NCBI GenBank assembly: GCA_964395665.1
Contig: CAYNDH010000101.1
Coordinates: forward strand, 1-16,391
From: JAEZAF01 sp964395665
GTDB lineage: Bacteria > Chloroflexota > Anaerolineae > Aggregatilineales > Phototrophicaceae
Length of the DNA: 16,391 nt
Direction: 5' to 3'
The position numbers were made by a program, and so were the translations under genes. This document shows, piece after piece, positions 7,181 to 13,978 of the stretch. Each line of letters starts with the position of its first letter. The stretch's first letter is position 1. The notes beneath the pieces were generated by a model. It ran no database searches. It was not told the origin of the DNA and worked only from the letters and a program-made list of their open reading frames with translations.

Positions 7181-7726
7181 TTGAACGCATTAATCCCCGT
7201 TGAACGTCCCGAAGACATTCCATTGAATTACCGCGATACACCCATCGCCCGCCTGCTGGAATATCACAACCTGCACGACCCGTTTAAAACCTACAAGCAG
7301 GCAGAGATGCTGATCGGGATGTGTATGGATCATCGCAAACACCTGCACATCCCGGATAACTTCTCTTACATTATCCGTTCGGGTGGGGCGAACCTGCGTT
7401 ACAGCGAGTTCAAGGTGTCGTATGCCCTCAGCATCGGCGGTGTGAAAGCCATCGCCCTGATCGGCCATAATAACTGCGGCATGGTCAATCTCATGTCCCG
7501 CAAGGACATGTTCATCCAGAATCTGATGAACAATGCAGGCGTCACCTACGAACACGCCGAAGAGCAGTTCGTCTGCTTCGCGCCCATGTTCGAGATCGGC
7601 AACGAGATTCATTTCATCCTGACCGAGACCCAGCGCCTGCGCCACAAGTACCCGAAGATCGTGATCGCGCCCATGCACTATCGCGTCGAAGATAACCTCC
7701 TCTATCTCATTGAAGAGGACGAGTAA
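7181..7726 (+). CDS. Beta-class carbonic anhydrase
   Basis: Zinc enzyme interconverting CO2 and bicarbonate, 181 residues, at the short end for beta-class enzymes. The complete active site is visible: CMDHR (residues 48-52), giving zinc ligand C48 and the D50/R52 dyad; SGGAN (67-71); and GHNNCGM (95-101), giving zinc ligands H96 and C99. LSIGGVKAIALIGH (83-96) is the usual strand-helix block before the second ligand pair. The start is TTG at 7181, chosen because AAGGAG (7169-7174) lies six bases upstream and the next ATG falls inside the conserved domain. It is a single gene, convergent with the MBL-fold gene at 7804. Being so short, it may lack peripheral helices, but no catalytic residue is missing. 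Confidence 0.9.
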   Translation: MNALIPVERPEDIPLNYRDTPIARLLEYHNLHDPFKTYKQAEMLIGMCMDHRKHLHIPDNFSYIIRSGGANLRYSEFKVSYALSIGGVKAIALIGHNNCGMVNLMSRKDMFIQNLMNNAGVTYEHAEEQFVCFAPMFEIGNEIHFILTETQRLRHKYPKIVIAPMHYRVEDNLLYLIEEDE

Positions 7727-7755
7727 CATTCAGGGCGTGATGATGCCCTTATACA

Positions 7756-7799
7756 TCCCTCTCCATGGGGACTGTATCCGGAGAGGGATCGGGGGATGC
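7756..7799. repeat. CCCTCTCC-type palindromic repeat, copy C
   Basis: TCCCTCTCC (7756-7764) pairs perfectly with GGAGAGGGA (7780-7788) around a 15-base loop, followed by the G-rich tail TCGGGGGATG. It fills the spacer between two convergent genes, where it might act as a two-way transcription block, but no T-run is seen. Confidence 0.6.
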
Positions 7800-7803
7800 G
7801 GTG

Positions 7804-8562
7804 CTAAAATTCGAACTCGTCGAAATCGTTGCACAGATGCACTGGCCCGTCATAGGCCGTCTGCGCTTCGGGGACCAGCACCGCCGGATCGTGATTCCAG
7901 ACCTGATAGTGAATCAGGTACAGTGATTTTGCATTGACCTTGGCCGCGATCTCACCCGCCTGCCGCGCCGTGCTGTGTCCCGGTGGCGGACCGGCTGCCT
8001 CATGGATCAGCAGATCGGCTTCGTGTGCCAGTTCCAGCAGCGTCGGCGTCGGCTCGGTATCGCAGCTATAGGCCAGCACCTTACCCGTCAGCTTATTCTC
8101 GATCCGCAGGCCGATCGTCGGCACAAAATGTTTGACCGGCCATGCCGTGATGCGGAAGTCGTCGTTCTCCATCACCGGTGCCCGTCCGCGCTCGCTCACC
8201 CGGTGAAACGCCACCGGGAAGAAGTCCGGCCAGTCACGCCAGCCATACCCGGCCATCATATCCTCGGTCCGGTTGACACACGCATGTAACCCGTAGATCC
8301 GCATCGGCGTGCGCCGTCCCAGCAGCCACATGTGCATCATCATGTTAGGGATACCGGCCACATGATCCGGGTGGAAGTGCGTCAGGATCACATCCTGAAG
8401 CGCGTCATCGGCGATACCGAGTTCCTTGATCTTGCCGAGCGGATTCGAACCGGCATCGATCAGAATCGGTTCTCCCCGCGCCCCGATCAGCAGCAGATGG
8501 GTATAATCATGATGGGCATCATTGACAGCGGCTGCACAGCCGAGCACGACGACTTTTGCCAT
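7804..8562 (-). CDS. MBL-fold metallo-hydrolase, RNase Z-like
   Basis: A 252-residue metallo-beta-lactamase-fold hydrolase. Motif II is ILTHFHPDHVAGIP (residues 59-72; H62, H64, D66, H67). H145 lies in WPVKHFVPTIGLRIE, D168 in AYSCDTEPT, and H218 in LIHYQ is the last metal His. The blocks LIHEAA (185-190) and GHSTARQAGEIAAK (195-208) are characteristic of the RNase Z/ElaC branch. It is somewhat shorter than typical tRNase Z (about 300) and no exosite arm for tRNA is evident, so it may be an RNase Z-like enzyme acting on small molecules rather than the tRNA 3' endonuclease. ATG start at 8562 with AGGA 11 bases upstream. It is convergent with the carbonic anhydrase gene. Confidence 0.87.
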   Translation of the reverse strand: MAKVVVLGCAAAVNDAHHDYTHLLLIGARGEPILIDAGSNPLGKIKELGIADDALQDVILTHFHPDHVAGIPNMMMHMWLLGRRTPMRIYGLHACVNRTEDMMAGYGWRDWPDFFPVAFHRVSERGRAPVMENDDFRITAWPVKHFVPTIGLRIENKLTGKVLAYSCDTEPTPTLLELAHEADLLIHEAAGPPPGHSTARQAGEIAAKVNAKSLYLIHYQVWNHDPAVLVPEAQTAYDGPVHLCNDFDEFEF

Positions 8563-8695
8563 AATTTGCGTCAGTCCTGACTAAAAATGCGGGTAATGCC
8601 GTAAGAAGAGTCACCACCGGTTTTCAGAGGCGGGTATTTCATCCTGACCGCCCTCTGGCCCCGAAATCGGAGAGAGGACAAAGACCTGTTCTTTT

Positions 8696-8860
8696 TAGGT
8701 TCTGTTGACGTTTCGATCATCATATAAGTCTGCAAACCCGTTTTGTGTAGGGGCGATGCTGTATCGTCGCCCGCTGGTTGTGGGCACTGCGGGCGGACAC
8801 GGCGATACATCGCAGTCCGCCCCTACAAATGAACGATTTTTGCAAAATCCAACACAACCT
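8696..8860 (+). mobile_element. MITE-like element, copy 1
   Basis: The left end TAGGTTCTGTTGACGTTTCG and right end CAAAATCCAACACAACCT form imperfect terminal inverted repeats. Inside lies a palindromic core running from GTGTAGGGGCG (about 8746) to CGCCCCTACAAATGA (about 8831). The core is identical to copy 2 except for one base (TGTATCGTCG against TGTGTCGTCG). A TA precedes the left end; the right flank has lost it. No transposase is encoded in about 165 bp. Confidence 0.75.
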
Positions 8861-8977
8861 GGCCGTAGTCCCTTGATTTCCCGAGAGCGGGAGGTCAATC
8901 AGGGTCAATCGTTAAATACCGATCCTGAAAATCGTAACCACCCTCTTCGTAGGCCAATCCCTCCCCGTCAACGGGGG

Positions 8978-9077
8978 NNNNNNNNNNNNNNNNNNNNNNN
9001 NNNNNNNNNNNNNNNNNNNNNNNNNNNNNNNNNNNNNNNNNNNNNNNNNNNNNNNNNNNNNNNNNNNNNNNNNNNNN
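8978..9077. other. Assembly gap (100 N)
   Basis: Exactly 100 ambiguous bases, the conventional placeholder for a scaffold gap of unknown size. It is preceded by CCCTCCCCGTCAACGGGGG, which looks like the start of another palindromic repeat. Any open frame reading across it is meaningless. Confidence 0.97.
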
Positions 9078-9094
9078 CCCTGTGTACCACCGAC

Positions 9095-9114
9095 GGACGC
9101 CCCGTCGGGCGTCC
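9095..9114. repeat. GGACGCCC hairpin
   Basis: GGACGCCC (9095-9102) and GGGCGTCC (9107-9114) form a perfect 8-bp stem with a four-base loop, followed by CTGCAAAT. It lies just right of the assembly gap. Confidence 0.5.
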
Positions 9115-9132
9115 CTGCAAATTACGTGTTAT

Positions 9133-9158
9133 GTAGGGACACGCTTCAGCGTGTCCGC
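9133..9158. repeat. GTAGGGACA-type REP palindrome
   Basis: TGTAGG leads into GGACACGC (9137-9144), loop TTCA, GCGTGTCC (9149-9156), then GC. It has the same plan as the palindromes at 10238 and 1341. Confidence 0.65.
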
Positions 9159-9225
9159 TTGTAAATCACCTGAACCGCGAATGAACTACCTACCCTATGT
9201 AAAGAGGTTAGGAAGAGGTCCGGAC

Positions 9226-9392
9226 TAGGTCCTGTTGACGTTTCGGTTATCATGCGACCCTGTAAGCCAGTTTTGTGTAGGGGCGATGCTGTGTCGTCGC
9301 CCGCTGGTTGTGGGCACTGCGGGCGGACACGGCGATACATCGCAGTCCGCCCCTACAAATGAGCCATTTTTTGCAAATGTCAACGCAACCTA
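9226..9392 (+). mobile_element. MITE-like element, copy 2 (most complete)
   Basis: This 167-bp element begins TAGGTCCTGTTGACGTTT and ends in CAACGCAACCTA. The right end read in reverse is TAGGTTGCGTTGACATTT, matching the left end at 14 of 18 positions. It is bounded by TA on both sides, as expected for insertion into a TA target. The core between GTGTAGGGGCG and CGCCCCTACAAATGA nearly matches copy 1. The right end supplies the TAG stop codon of the SH3b-LysM gene. No transposase is encoded. Confidence 0.78.
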
Positions 9393-10193
9393 GTTCGGGA
9401 TCACCAGCGTCTGACCGGCGTAAATCCAGTTGACGTTATAAATCCCGTTGACCGTCGCCAGCGCCTGCAGATCAACCTTATACGTCGCCGCGATCCCGCC
9501 CAGTGTCTCGCCGAACTTGATCACATGTGACCGGCCAGTCGGCGAACCGGTGGTCGGCTTGCTCGTGCCCAGATCGGTTGTGGTGTACGGCGTGGCGACT
9601 GAACCGTCGGTCGCATTCACACTCCGCACCGGCACGGTCGAGCTGACATACGATGTCCGCACCCAGCCCAGCGTGCCATTGCTTAAGCGGATCTGTGCCC
9701 ACAGGGTGTTAAAGCTGCGGCCTACCAGTTCGGCGGTCGAGTTGATGGGCAGCGTGACAATCGTCGTGGACTGGTCGCTCGGCCCACTGTGGATACTCGC
9801 CGCCAGAATGCCGGTGATCGTCACAATCGGCACACCCGGAGCCTCTGCCGGAAGCGTGTTGTTAATCGGAAGCTGGCCGATGCGATAGCCAGTCACAATG
9901 TAATTGACATTCACCCAACCCTGAAGTCCGGCGTTGTCCGAGATGAAGACCCAGTTATAGGCTTCATTGCGGCCAAGCAGATTGACGCCGTAGCCCTTCG
10001 GCAGCGTCGCAATCGCGCTGTATTCCAGCCCAGGGCCGGAGCGCACGTTGAGGTACGGCGTATTGATCACCGCCGTCGGTGAAGGCTGCGCCTGTTCCGC
10101 CGGACGCGCCATCGCAGGGACAGCGGTCAGCAGCAGCGCGAGAGCAAGAGTTACCGCGATCACAACGCGGCGGAGATGGGTCATAGATTGCAT
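9390..10193 (-). CDS. Secreted SH3b-domain and LysM protein
   Basis: Predicted exported cell-wall-associated protein of 267 residues. The ATG at 10193 is preferred over an upstream GTG at 10229 because GGGAGG lies nine bases before it. A signal peptide is evident: basic HLRRVV, hydrophobic IAVTLALALLLTAV, then PAMA with cleavage likely after A29. Two bacterial SH3 repeats follow: about 41-100 (YLNVRSGPGLEYSAIATLP...GWVNVNYI) and about 117-178 (SIHSGPSDQSTTIVTLP...LGWVRTSYV). After a Thr/Ser-rich linker comes one C-terminal LysM domain, about 222-266 (HVIKFGETLGGIAATY...IYAGQTLVIPN), which would bind peptidoglycan or a related glycan. No catalytic domain is present. The stop codon TAG is the outermost triplet of MITE copy 2, so the natural end may once have been different. 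Confidence 0.88.
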   Translation of the reverse strand: MQSMTHLRRVVIAVTLALALLLTAVPAMARPAEQAQPSPTAVINTPYLNVRSGPGLEYSAIATLPKGYGVNLLGRNEAYNWVFISDNAGLQGWVNVNYIVTGYRIGQLPINNTLPAEAPGVPIVTITGILAASIHSGPSDQSTTIVTLPINSTAELVGRSFNTLWAQIRLSNGTLGWVRTSYVSSTVPVRSVNATDGSVATPYTTTDLGTSKPTTGSPTGRSHVIKFGETLGGIAATYKVDLQALATVNGIYNVNWIYAGQTLVIPN

Positions 10194-10237
10194 GGAATGT
10201 CGCCTCCCTGATGGTCTGTCAAAGTTCACTGTAAATG

Positions 10238-10265
10238 TGTAGGGACACGGCCTGCCGTGTCCGCC
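10238..10265. repeat. GTAGGGACA-type REP palindrome
   Basis: After TGTAGG, GGACACGGC (10243-10251) pairs perfectly with GCCGTGTCC (10254-10262) across two bases, then GCCC. It lies 45 bp upstream of the SH3b-LysM start codon. Confidence 0.65.
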
Positions 10266-10400
10266 CGACCAAATGATTACTCATTATTGTATCCGAAGTC
10301 TGTTTCTGCGCTACAAACCTTGCCCATTGAAACCCATACGCATCACAGAATATACACTTCCCTAACCTTGCATTCCGGTAAATCCGATTTCATATCCTGC

Positions 10401-10420
10401 GGCGTGGGATTCTTCCCGCC
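10401..10420. repeat. GGGATTCTTCCC hairpin
   Basis: GGCGTGGGATTCTTCCCGCC is a near copy of the stem-loop that terminates the LLM gene at 6911-6930, but has no T-run. An inverted near copy is at 14035-14055. Confidence 0.5.
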
Positions 10421-10477
10421 ATGCGTACCAACTTAAAGCACGTTACCCATTGAAGTTAGATGTAAATCGGGTTATAG

Positions 10478-10612
10478 CCCCATCCCGGCATGCTTTCCCT
10501 TCCCCCACTCGGCAAAATCTGCGGTGCCTGTTTTTCTCCCTTTCCTCCTATGGACACGGAGTGTCCAGTATGGGGGAAAGGGTGGCGCAGTTCTATCGCG
10601 CCGGGATAGGGG
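10478..10612. repeat. 135-bp nested inverted repeat containing a CCCTTTCC hairpin
   Basis: The outer arms are CCCCATCCCGGC (10478-10489) and GCCGGGATAGGGG (10600-10612). Inside, CCCTTTCC (10538-10545) pairs with GGAAAGGG (about 10575-10582), and innermost GGACAC (10552-10557) pairs with GTGTCC (10561-10566). The arrangement resembles a CCCTCTCC-type repeat nested in a second palindrome. Confidence 0.6.
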
Positions 10613-10626
10613 GTTTTCGCACCACC

Positions 10627-12147
10627 TCACCCACCTAACACCCACAGCACCACCTGCGGCGTGACAAATGACTCCAGCACCGCCGCCAGAATCAGCCCCG
10701 GGATCACCAGCCCGACCGCGACCTTCAGCGTATCGCCGAGCGTGCGCGTCCAGGCCTGCCCCACCGTGAGTCCATCCGGCGGATGCGTGATCACCGCGCC
10801 CAGTTTGAGCGATGCCGCCGCCGCCAGCACAATCACCGGGATCTCGACGATCCCGTGCGGCAGCAGTGACGCTGCCACCAGATCCATCCCCTGTCCGGCG
10901 ACCATCACCTGACTGACGATATAGCCGAGAATGACATACACCGCCGGCGTCAGCACCAGCGCCCCGACTCCAAAGCTGAACATGGACAGGATCAGCGCCG
11001 CCAGCAGCACACGCCCGTTCTGCCACACGATGAACATAAACGCCCATCCCTGCGCTGACGGTGTGATAAAGCCGCGCAGCGTATCCGCCGCCTGCCCCGA
11101 TGTTTGCAGCCCTTCACTCAACGGCAGTCGGAATTCCGGCATCTGACCGATGACCGCCCCGCCGATAAATGCCGCCGCGAACACACCCACCGTGATCCAC
11201 AGCGCCCGATGCATCCGGCGCAGGCTTAATGACATCCCGTGGCGATACCACGCGCCGAGATGCCGCGCTGGTGTCCCGGCATCATCCACAGCGCGAAAGT
11301 GACGCCACACGCTGACAAAGAACCCGCGCAGGTTAAGCTGATCCAGTGACCGGCCCAGCAGTTCCTCACGGTTGAAGATGCTGTTCCCCAGCCGCAGCAG
11401 CAGCACCACCACCAGCACCATCCCGGCGATGATCGCCCACAGCGCCCCGATCCCGGTCGGCGAGTCGGCATCCGGCGCCAGAAACATGATCACGCTTTCG
11501 CCCTGAATCAGCAGCGCCATCGGGATAATGATAAAGCTCGCCAGCAGATTCGCCGCCCGTGTACTCGTCGTCTGGCTGCTGACCACCACTGCCCCGGTCA
11601 CCATCACCAGCGCCTGCACCGTCGTCAGCAGGATGATCTGGAAGATCAGCACCGGCGGTGGTCGCCACTGAAGCTCACCCCCCAGCAGACTCAACAGATA
11701 GACCGCCATCCCGCCATAGCTCGACACCAGCGGCGGGATCATCGCGGCCAGCGTCTTGCCAATGTACAGTTCGGTATTCGTCAGCGGCGTCGAGAGCAGC
11801 GGTTCCAGGCTGCGCCGTTCCTTCTCGCCGACAAACGTCTCCAGCGCGATCACCAGCGAGATCGAGATCGGGAAGAAGCCGACCACCATCAGCAGAAACG
11901 GGATCGTCCGCTCTCCGATGATCTCCGCCCCGTATCCGGTCACGAAATCGGCAAACTGCCCCGCCAGAAACTGCGCCAGCGCCGGGAACATAAAGGTCAG
12001 GATAAAAATCGGCGCGAGAATCCGCCAGTCCCTGAAGCTGTCGCGCACTTCCCGCCGCGTGATAATCAGCGCATTCGACAGCGTCTCCGCCAGACCGTGT
12101 TCCCGCTGCGGCCTGCTGTCCGTTTCTAATGCCCGTATCGCATCCAT
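10627..12147 (-). CDS. ABC-2 permease fused to a SpoIIM-like membrane domain
   Basis: Membrane component of an ABC exporter, 506 residues from the chosen ATG at 12147, which has AAGGG eight bases upstream and sits four bases after the ATPase stop; a GTG at 12162 is a weaker alternative. The N-terminal half is an ABC-2 type permease: a first membrane segment after ALIITRREVRDSFRDW, a large external part, and the cytoplasmic coupling motif FVGEKERRSLEPLLSTPL (about 105-122). The C-terminal part (about 310-500) resembles SpoIIM/DUF95 membrane proteins, with the telltale PHGIVEIP (430-437) between hydrophobic segments. Most ABC-2 permeases end at about 250-400 residues, so the protein looks like a fusion. 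The link to sporulation is by name only; SpoIIM-like proteins are widespread in non-sporulating bacteria. The cargo is unknown. Confidence 0.82.
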   Translation of the reverse strand: MDAIRALETDSRPQREHGLAETLSNALIITRREVRDSFRDWRILAPIFILTFMFPALAQFLAGQFADFVTGYGAEIIGERTIPFLLMVVGFFPISISLVIALETFVGEKERRSLEPLLSTPLTNTELYIGKTLAAMIPPLVSSYGGMAVYLLSLLGGELQWRPPPVLIFQIILLTTVQALVMVTGAVVVSSQTTSTRAANLLASFIIIPMALLIQGESVIMFLAPDADSPTGIGALWAIIAGMVLVVVLLLRLGNSIFNREELLGRSLDQLNLRGFFVSVWRHFRAVDDAGTPARHLGAWYRHGMSLSLRRMHRALWITVGVFAAAFIGGAVIGQMPEFRLPLSEGLQTSGQAADTLRGFITPSAQGWAFMFIVWQNGRVLLAALILSMFSFGVGALVLTPAVYVILGYIVSQVMVAGQGMDLVAASLLPHGIVEIPVIVLAAAASLKLGAVITHPPDGLTVGQAWTRTLGDTLKVAVGLVIPGLILAAVLESFVTPQVVLWVLGG

Positions 12148-12151
12148 CAGC

Positions 12152-13114
12152 TTACCCTTCACCCTGCACAGATGAGCCGTTCATCTCGTTCCCTGTCGCT
12201 TCGTCGTCCTTCACAACCTGTAGATAGATCTCTTCCAGCGTCCGTGTGACCGGCGCGACCGTCACCACCTCGATCCCCTGACCGAGCAGCTTCCGCAGCA
12301 GCATCGGATTCGTATGATTCGGATCTGGTGTCGAATACCGCAGCCAGTTCATGCCGCTGTCGGTCACCGTGACGATTTCCCCAAGCTCCTTCGCCAGCCC
12401 GTTGATTTCGCCGTTCACGCGCAGTTCCAGCAGCGGCTCACCGACGAACTGCTGCGCCAGTTCCGCAAAGGTCCCCTGCGCGATGATCTGCCCGTGCCGG
12501 ATAATCGCAATCGTATCGGCCAGCATCTGCGCTTCGGTCAGGTTGTGTGTCGTAATCAGGAAGGTGCGCTCGTCCCGCTGGAGTTCGACAATCGCATCGC
12601 GCACCTGTTTGGCGCTCAATGGGTCCATGGCCGATGTCGGCTCATCCAGCAGCAGCACCGGCGGGTTATGGAGCATCGCTCGCACCAGTGCCAGCTTCTG
12701 CTTCATGCCCTTGGAGTAATCGCCCAGCCGCTTATTGAGCGCGAAGGTCAGGCCGAAGCGCTCCATCAGTTGCAGCGACCGCTGGCGGCGCGTTGCTTTG
12801 TCCAGATGATACACCTGCCCGAAGAAGTCGAGATATTCTTCGGCTTTCATGCGTTCGTACAGGCCGTGCTGTTCGGTCAGCACACCGACATGCGCCCGCA
12901 CCTGTGCTGGCTGCTGGATCACATCGTATCCGGCTACCCGCGCCGTGCCAGAGGTCGGGGCCAGAATCGAGGTCAGCATCCGCACCGTCGTCGTCTTGCC
13001 TGCGCCGTTAGGACCCAGCACCGCCAGCACGCTTCCGGCGGACACATCGAGCGAGATGTCATCAACCGCCCGAAAACCATCGAAGACCTTGCAAAGCTGC
13101 TCAGCTTGAATCAT
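12152..13114 (-). CDS. ABC transporter ATP-binding protein
   Basis: Cytoplasmic ATPase of an ABC exporter, 320 residues, first gene of a two-gene operon with the fusion permease. All nucleotide-binding motifs are intact: Walker A GPNGAGKT (residues 34-41), signature YSKGM (133-137, in place of LSGGQ and common in the NatA/drug-exporter branch), Walker B VLLLDEPT (153-160), D-loop SAMDP (161-165) and switch H190. The extra C-terminal stretch of about 100 residues (GTFAELAQQFVGEPLLELRV...) is usual in this branch. The start is ATG at 13114, with no strong ribosome site. The stop TAA is followed after four bases by the permease ATG. An inverted repeat at 13148-13162 lies in the promoter region. 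Confidence 0.92.
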   Translation of the reverse strand: MIQAEQLCKVFDGFRAVDDISLDVSAGSVLAVLGPNGAGKTTTVRMLTSILAPTSGTARVAGYDVIQQPAQVRAHVGVLTEQHGLYERMKAEEYLDFFGQVYHLDKATRRQRSLQLMERFGLTFALNKRLGDYSKGMKQKLALVRAMLHNPPVLLLDEPTSAMDPLSAKQVRDAIVELQRDERTFLITTHNLTEAQMLADTIAIIRHGQIIAQGTFAELAQQFVGEPLLELRVNGEINGLAKELGEIVTVTDSGMNWLRYSTPDPNHTNPMLLRKLLGQGIEVVTVAPVTRTLEEIYLQVVKDDEATGNEMNGSSVQGEG

Positions 13115-13147
13115 GGGAATCCAAATCTCTCGGAGAACCGCTTGTTT

Positions 13148-13162
13148 ATCACCACATGTGAT
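13148..13162. promoter_or_regulatory. Inverted repeat upstream of the ABC operon
   Basis: ATCAC (13148-13152), five bases, GTGAT (13158-13162): perfect arms, 34 bp before the ATPase start codon. This is a possible operator; no regulator gene is adjacent. Confidence 0.35.
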
Positions 13163-13222
13163 TATTCCACAGTTTTCGGGGATAAGGCGTTAAAGACTGT
13201 GAAAATCCCTGCGCGATCTAGC

Positions 13223-13250
13223 AGTAGGGACACGGCACGCCGGTCCGCCG
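13223..13250. repeat. Degenerate GTAGGGACA-type REP palindrome
   Basis: GTAGGGACACGGC followed by ACGCCGGTCCGCC matches the palindrome at 10238 but has lost three bases from the right arm (GCCG-GTCC instead of GCCGTGTCC). It lies just past the end of the PIN toxin gene. Confidence 0.5.
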
Positions 13251-13261
13251 CTTAGGTGATG

Positions 13262-13654
13262 TCACCAACTTTCACGTCTTACAGACAATGCATCAAAATC
13301 CCGATCATTGCTCACAATAATCCCATCAAGGCGTAATGCAATTGCAGCAATCAATAAATCGACATCGGAAAGCTGACGCCCTTTTCGAACAGTATCTGCC
13401 CAAAGCTGCGCCGCCAACGACCAATCCGCATCAACAGTCGATTGTAACGTGAATGACGGCAGAAGAAGTGTTGTATAACGGCGCAACTGGATCACAGCGT
13501 TGCGATATAAAAGCCCCCTTACAACTTCAAAGTGAACAGGCATACAGATGCTTGAGTTGTCTCCAGCGCTGATATGGTCCAGGAGATAGCGATTAGCTTC
13601 AGGTTCACCCTTTAATAATGCGGAAACAGCATTTGTATCCCAGATCAGATTCAT
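13262..13654 (-). CDS. PIN-domain ribonuclease toxin (VapC-like)
   Basis: A 130-residue PIN-domain protein, the typical VapC size, expected to be a Mg-dependent endoribonuclease toxin. Acidic active-site residues are visible: D6 in LIWDTNAVSALLKGE, E43 in HFEVVRGLL, D99 in LSDVDLLIAAIAL, and D117 in VSNDRDF. The ATG start overlaps the stop of the upstream gene as ATGA, so toxin synthesis is coupled to its partner. The arrangement (small gene first, toxin second, four-base overlap) is that of a type II toxin-antitoxin operon. The RNA target is unknown. Confidence 0.88.
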   Translation of the reverse strand: MNLIWDTNAVSALLKGEPEANRYLLDHISAGDNSSICMPVHFEVVRGLLYRNAVIQLRRYTTLLLPSFTLQSTVDADWSLAAQLWADTVRKGRQLSDVDLLIAAIALRLDGIIVSNDRDFDALSVRRESW

Positions 13655-13947
13655 CGTTCGTCTTCGGGTAGTTCATCAATCCACCCGAACGGATCATCCT
13701 TCGGCTGCGGCACATAATCCTGATGCATCGCACTCACAATCTCATCCAGCTCGGAGTCAGACAACCCTTCACGGAAGCTTTGCAGGCCGTTTGTGACCCA
13801 TTCAACCCGCTCTTCCGGTGACAATGCCAGAAACTGCTGCCGCCGCTTCCAGTAATCGTCAAACGACTTCACCGTCTGATAAATCTGCATCTGATATTGC
13901 TCTGGCAGGTGTTCGATGATGTCAAACAGTTCTTTTAAATCGACCAT
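13651..13947 (-). CDS. Putative antitoxin of the PIN toxin, unfamiliar family
   Basis: A 98-residue acidic protein encoded immediately before the PIN toxin with an ATGA overlap. The start at 13947 is chosen because AGGTGA lies just upstream and a TACAAT extended -10 box ends at 13979, which would put any longer reading upstream of the transcript. It appears largely helical: VDLKELFDIIEHLPEQYQMQIYQTVKSFDDYWKRR looks like an amphipathic helical pair, followed by SPEERVEWVTNGLQSFREGLSDSELDEIVSAM, and an acidic tail (DPFGWIDELPEDER) that could bind the toxin. No AbrB, ribbon-helix-helix or Phd/YefM N-terminus is recognisable. Its role as antitoxin is inferred from position alone. Confidence 0.75.
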   Translation of the reverse strand: MVDLKELFDIIEHLPEQYQMQIYQTVKSFDDYWKRRQQFLALSPEERVEWVTNGLQSFREGLSDSELDEIVSAMHQDYVPQPKDDPFGWIDELPEDER

Positions 13948-13978
13948 TGGCGTCACCTGTCTCTTACATACTGGTTTC

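Larger units (their letters stand above)
8563..9389. other. Repeat-dominated region without genes, holding the assembly gap
   Basis: No credible gene lies between the RNase Z-like gene and the SH3b-LysM gene. The region contains two directly oriented MITE-like copies, an imperfect hairpin at 8869-8904 (CCCTTGAT...CCCG/CGGG...ATCAGGG), the N run, a GGACGCCC hairpin and a REP palindrome. Open frames here (such as the minus-strand frames reading MYRRVRPQCPQPAGDDTA in both copies) are translations of the repeat. Confidence 0.75.
10194..10626. other. Gene-free spacer with nested palindromes
   Basis: No credible gene is seen. The spacer holds a REP palindrome (10238-10265), a GGGATTCTTCCC hairpin (10401-10420) and a 135-bp nested inverted repeat (10478-10612), given separately. 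Confidence 0.6.

Noticed and set aside
7804..8562. Naming the gene rnz (tRNase Z)
   Set aside because: It has RNase Z-like metal motifs, but its shorter length and the lack of a visible exosite arm make the tRNA role unproven.
8571..8810. Minus-strand frame reading MYRRVRPQCPQPAGDDTA, repeated at 9146-9340 and in part at 6860-7072
   Set aside because: These are translations of the MITE-like repeat. The shared protein sequence follows from shared DNA repeats, and the frames have no ribosome sites of their own.
8705..9136. Plus-strand frame reading across the N run
   Set aside because: It depends on 100 unknown bases and on repeat sequence.
12314..13255. 313-codon plus-strand frame opposite the ABC ATPase
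   Set aside because: The opposite frame has every ABC motif; this one has none.
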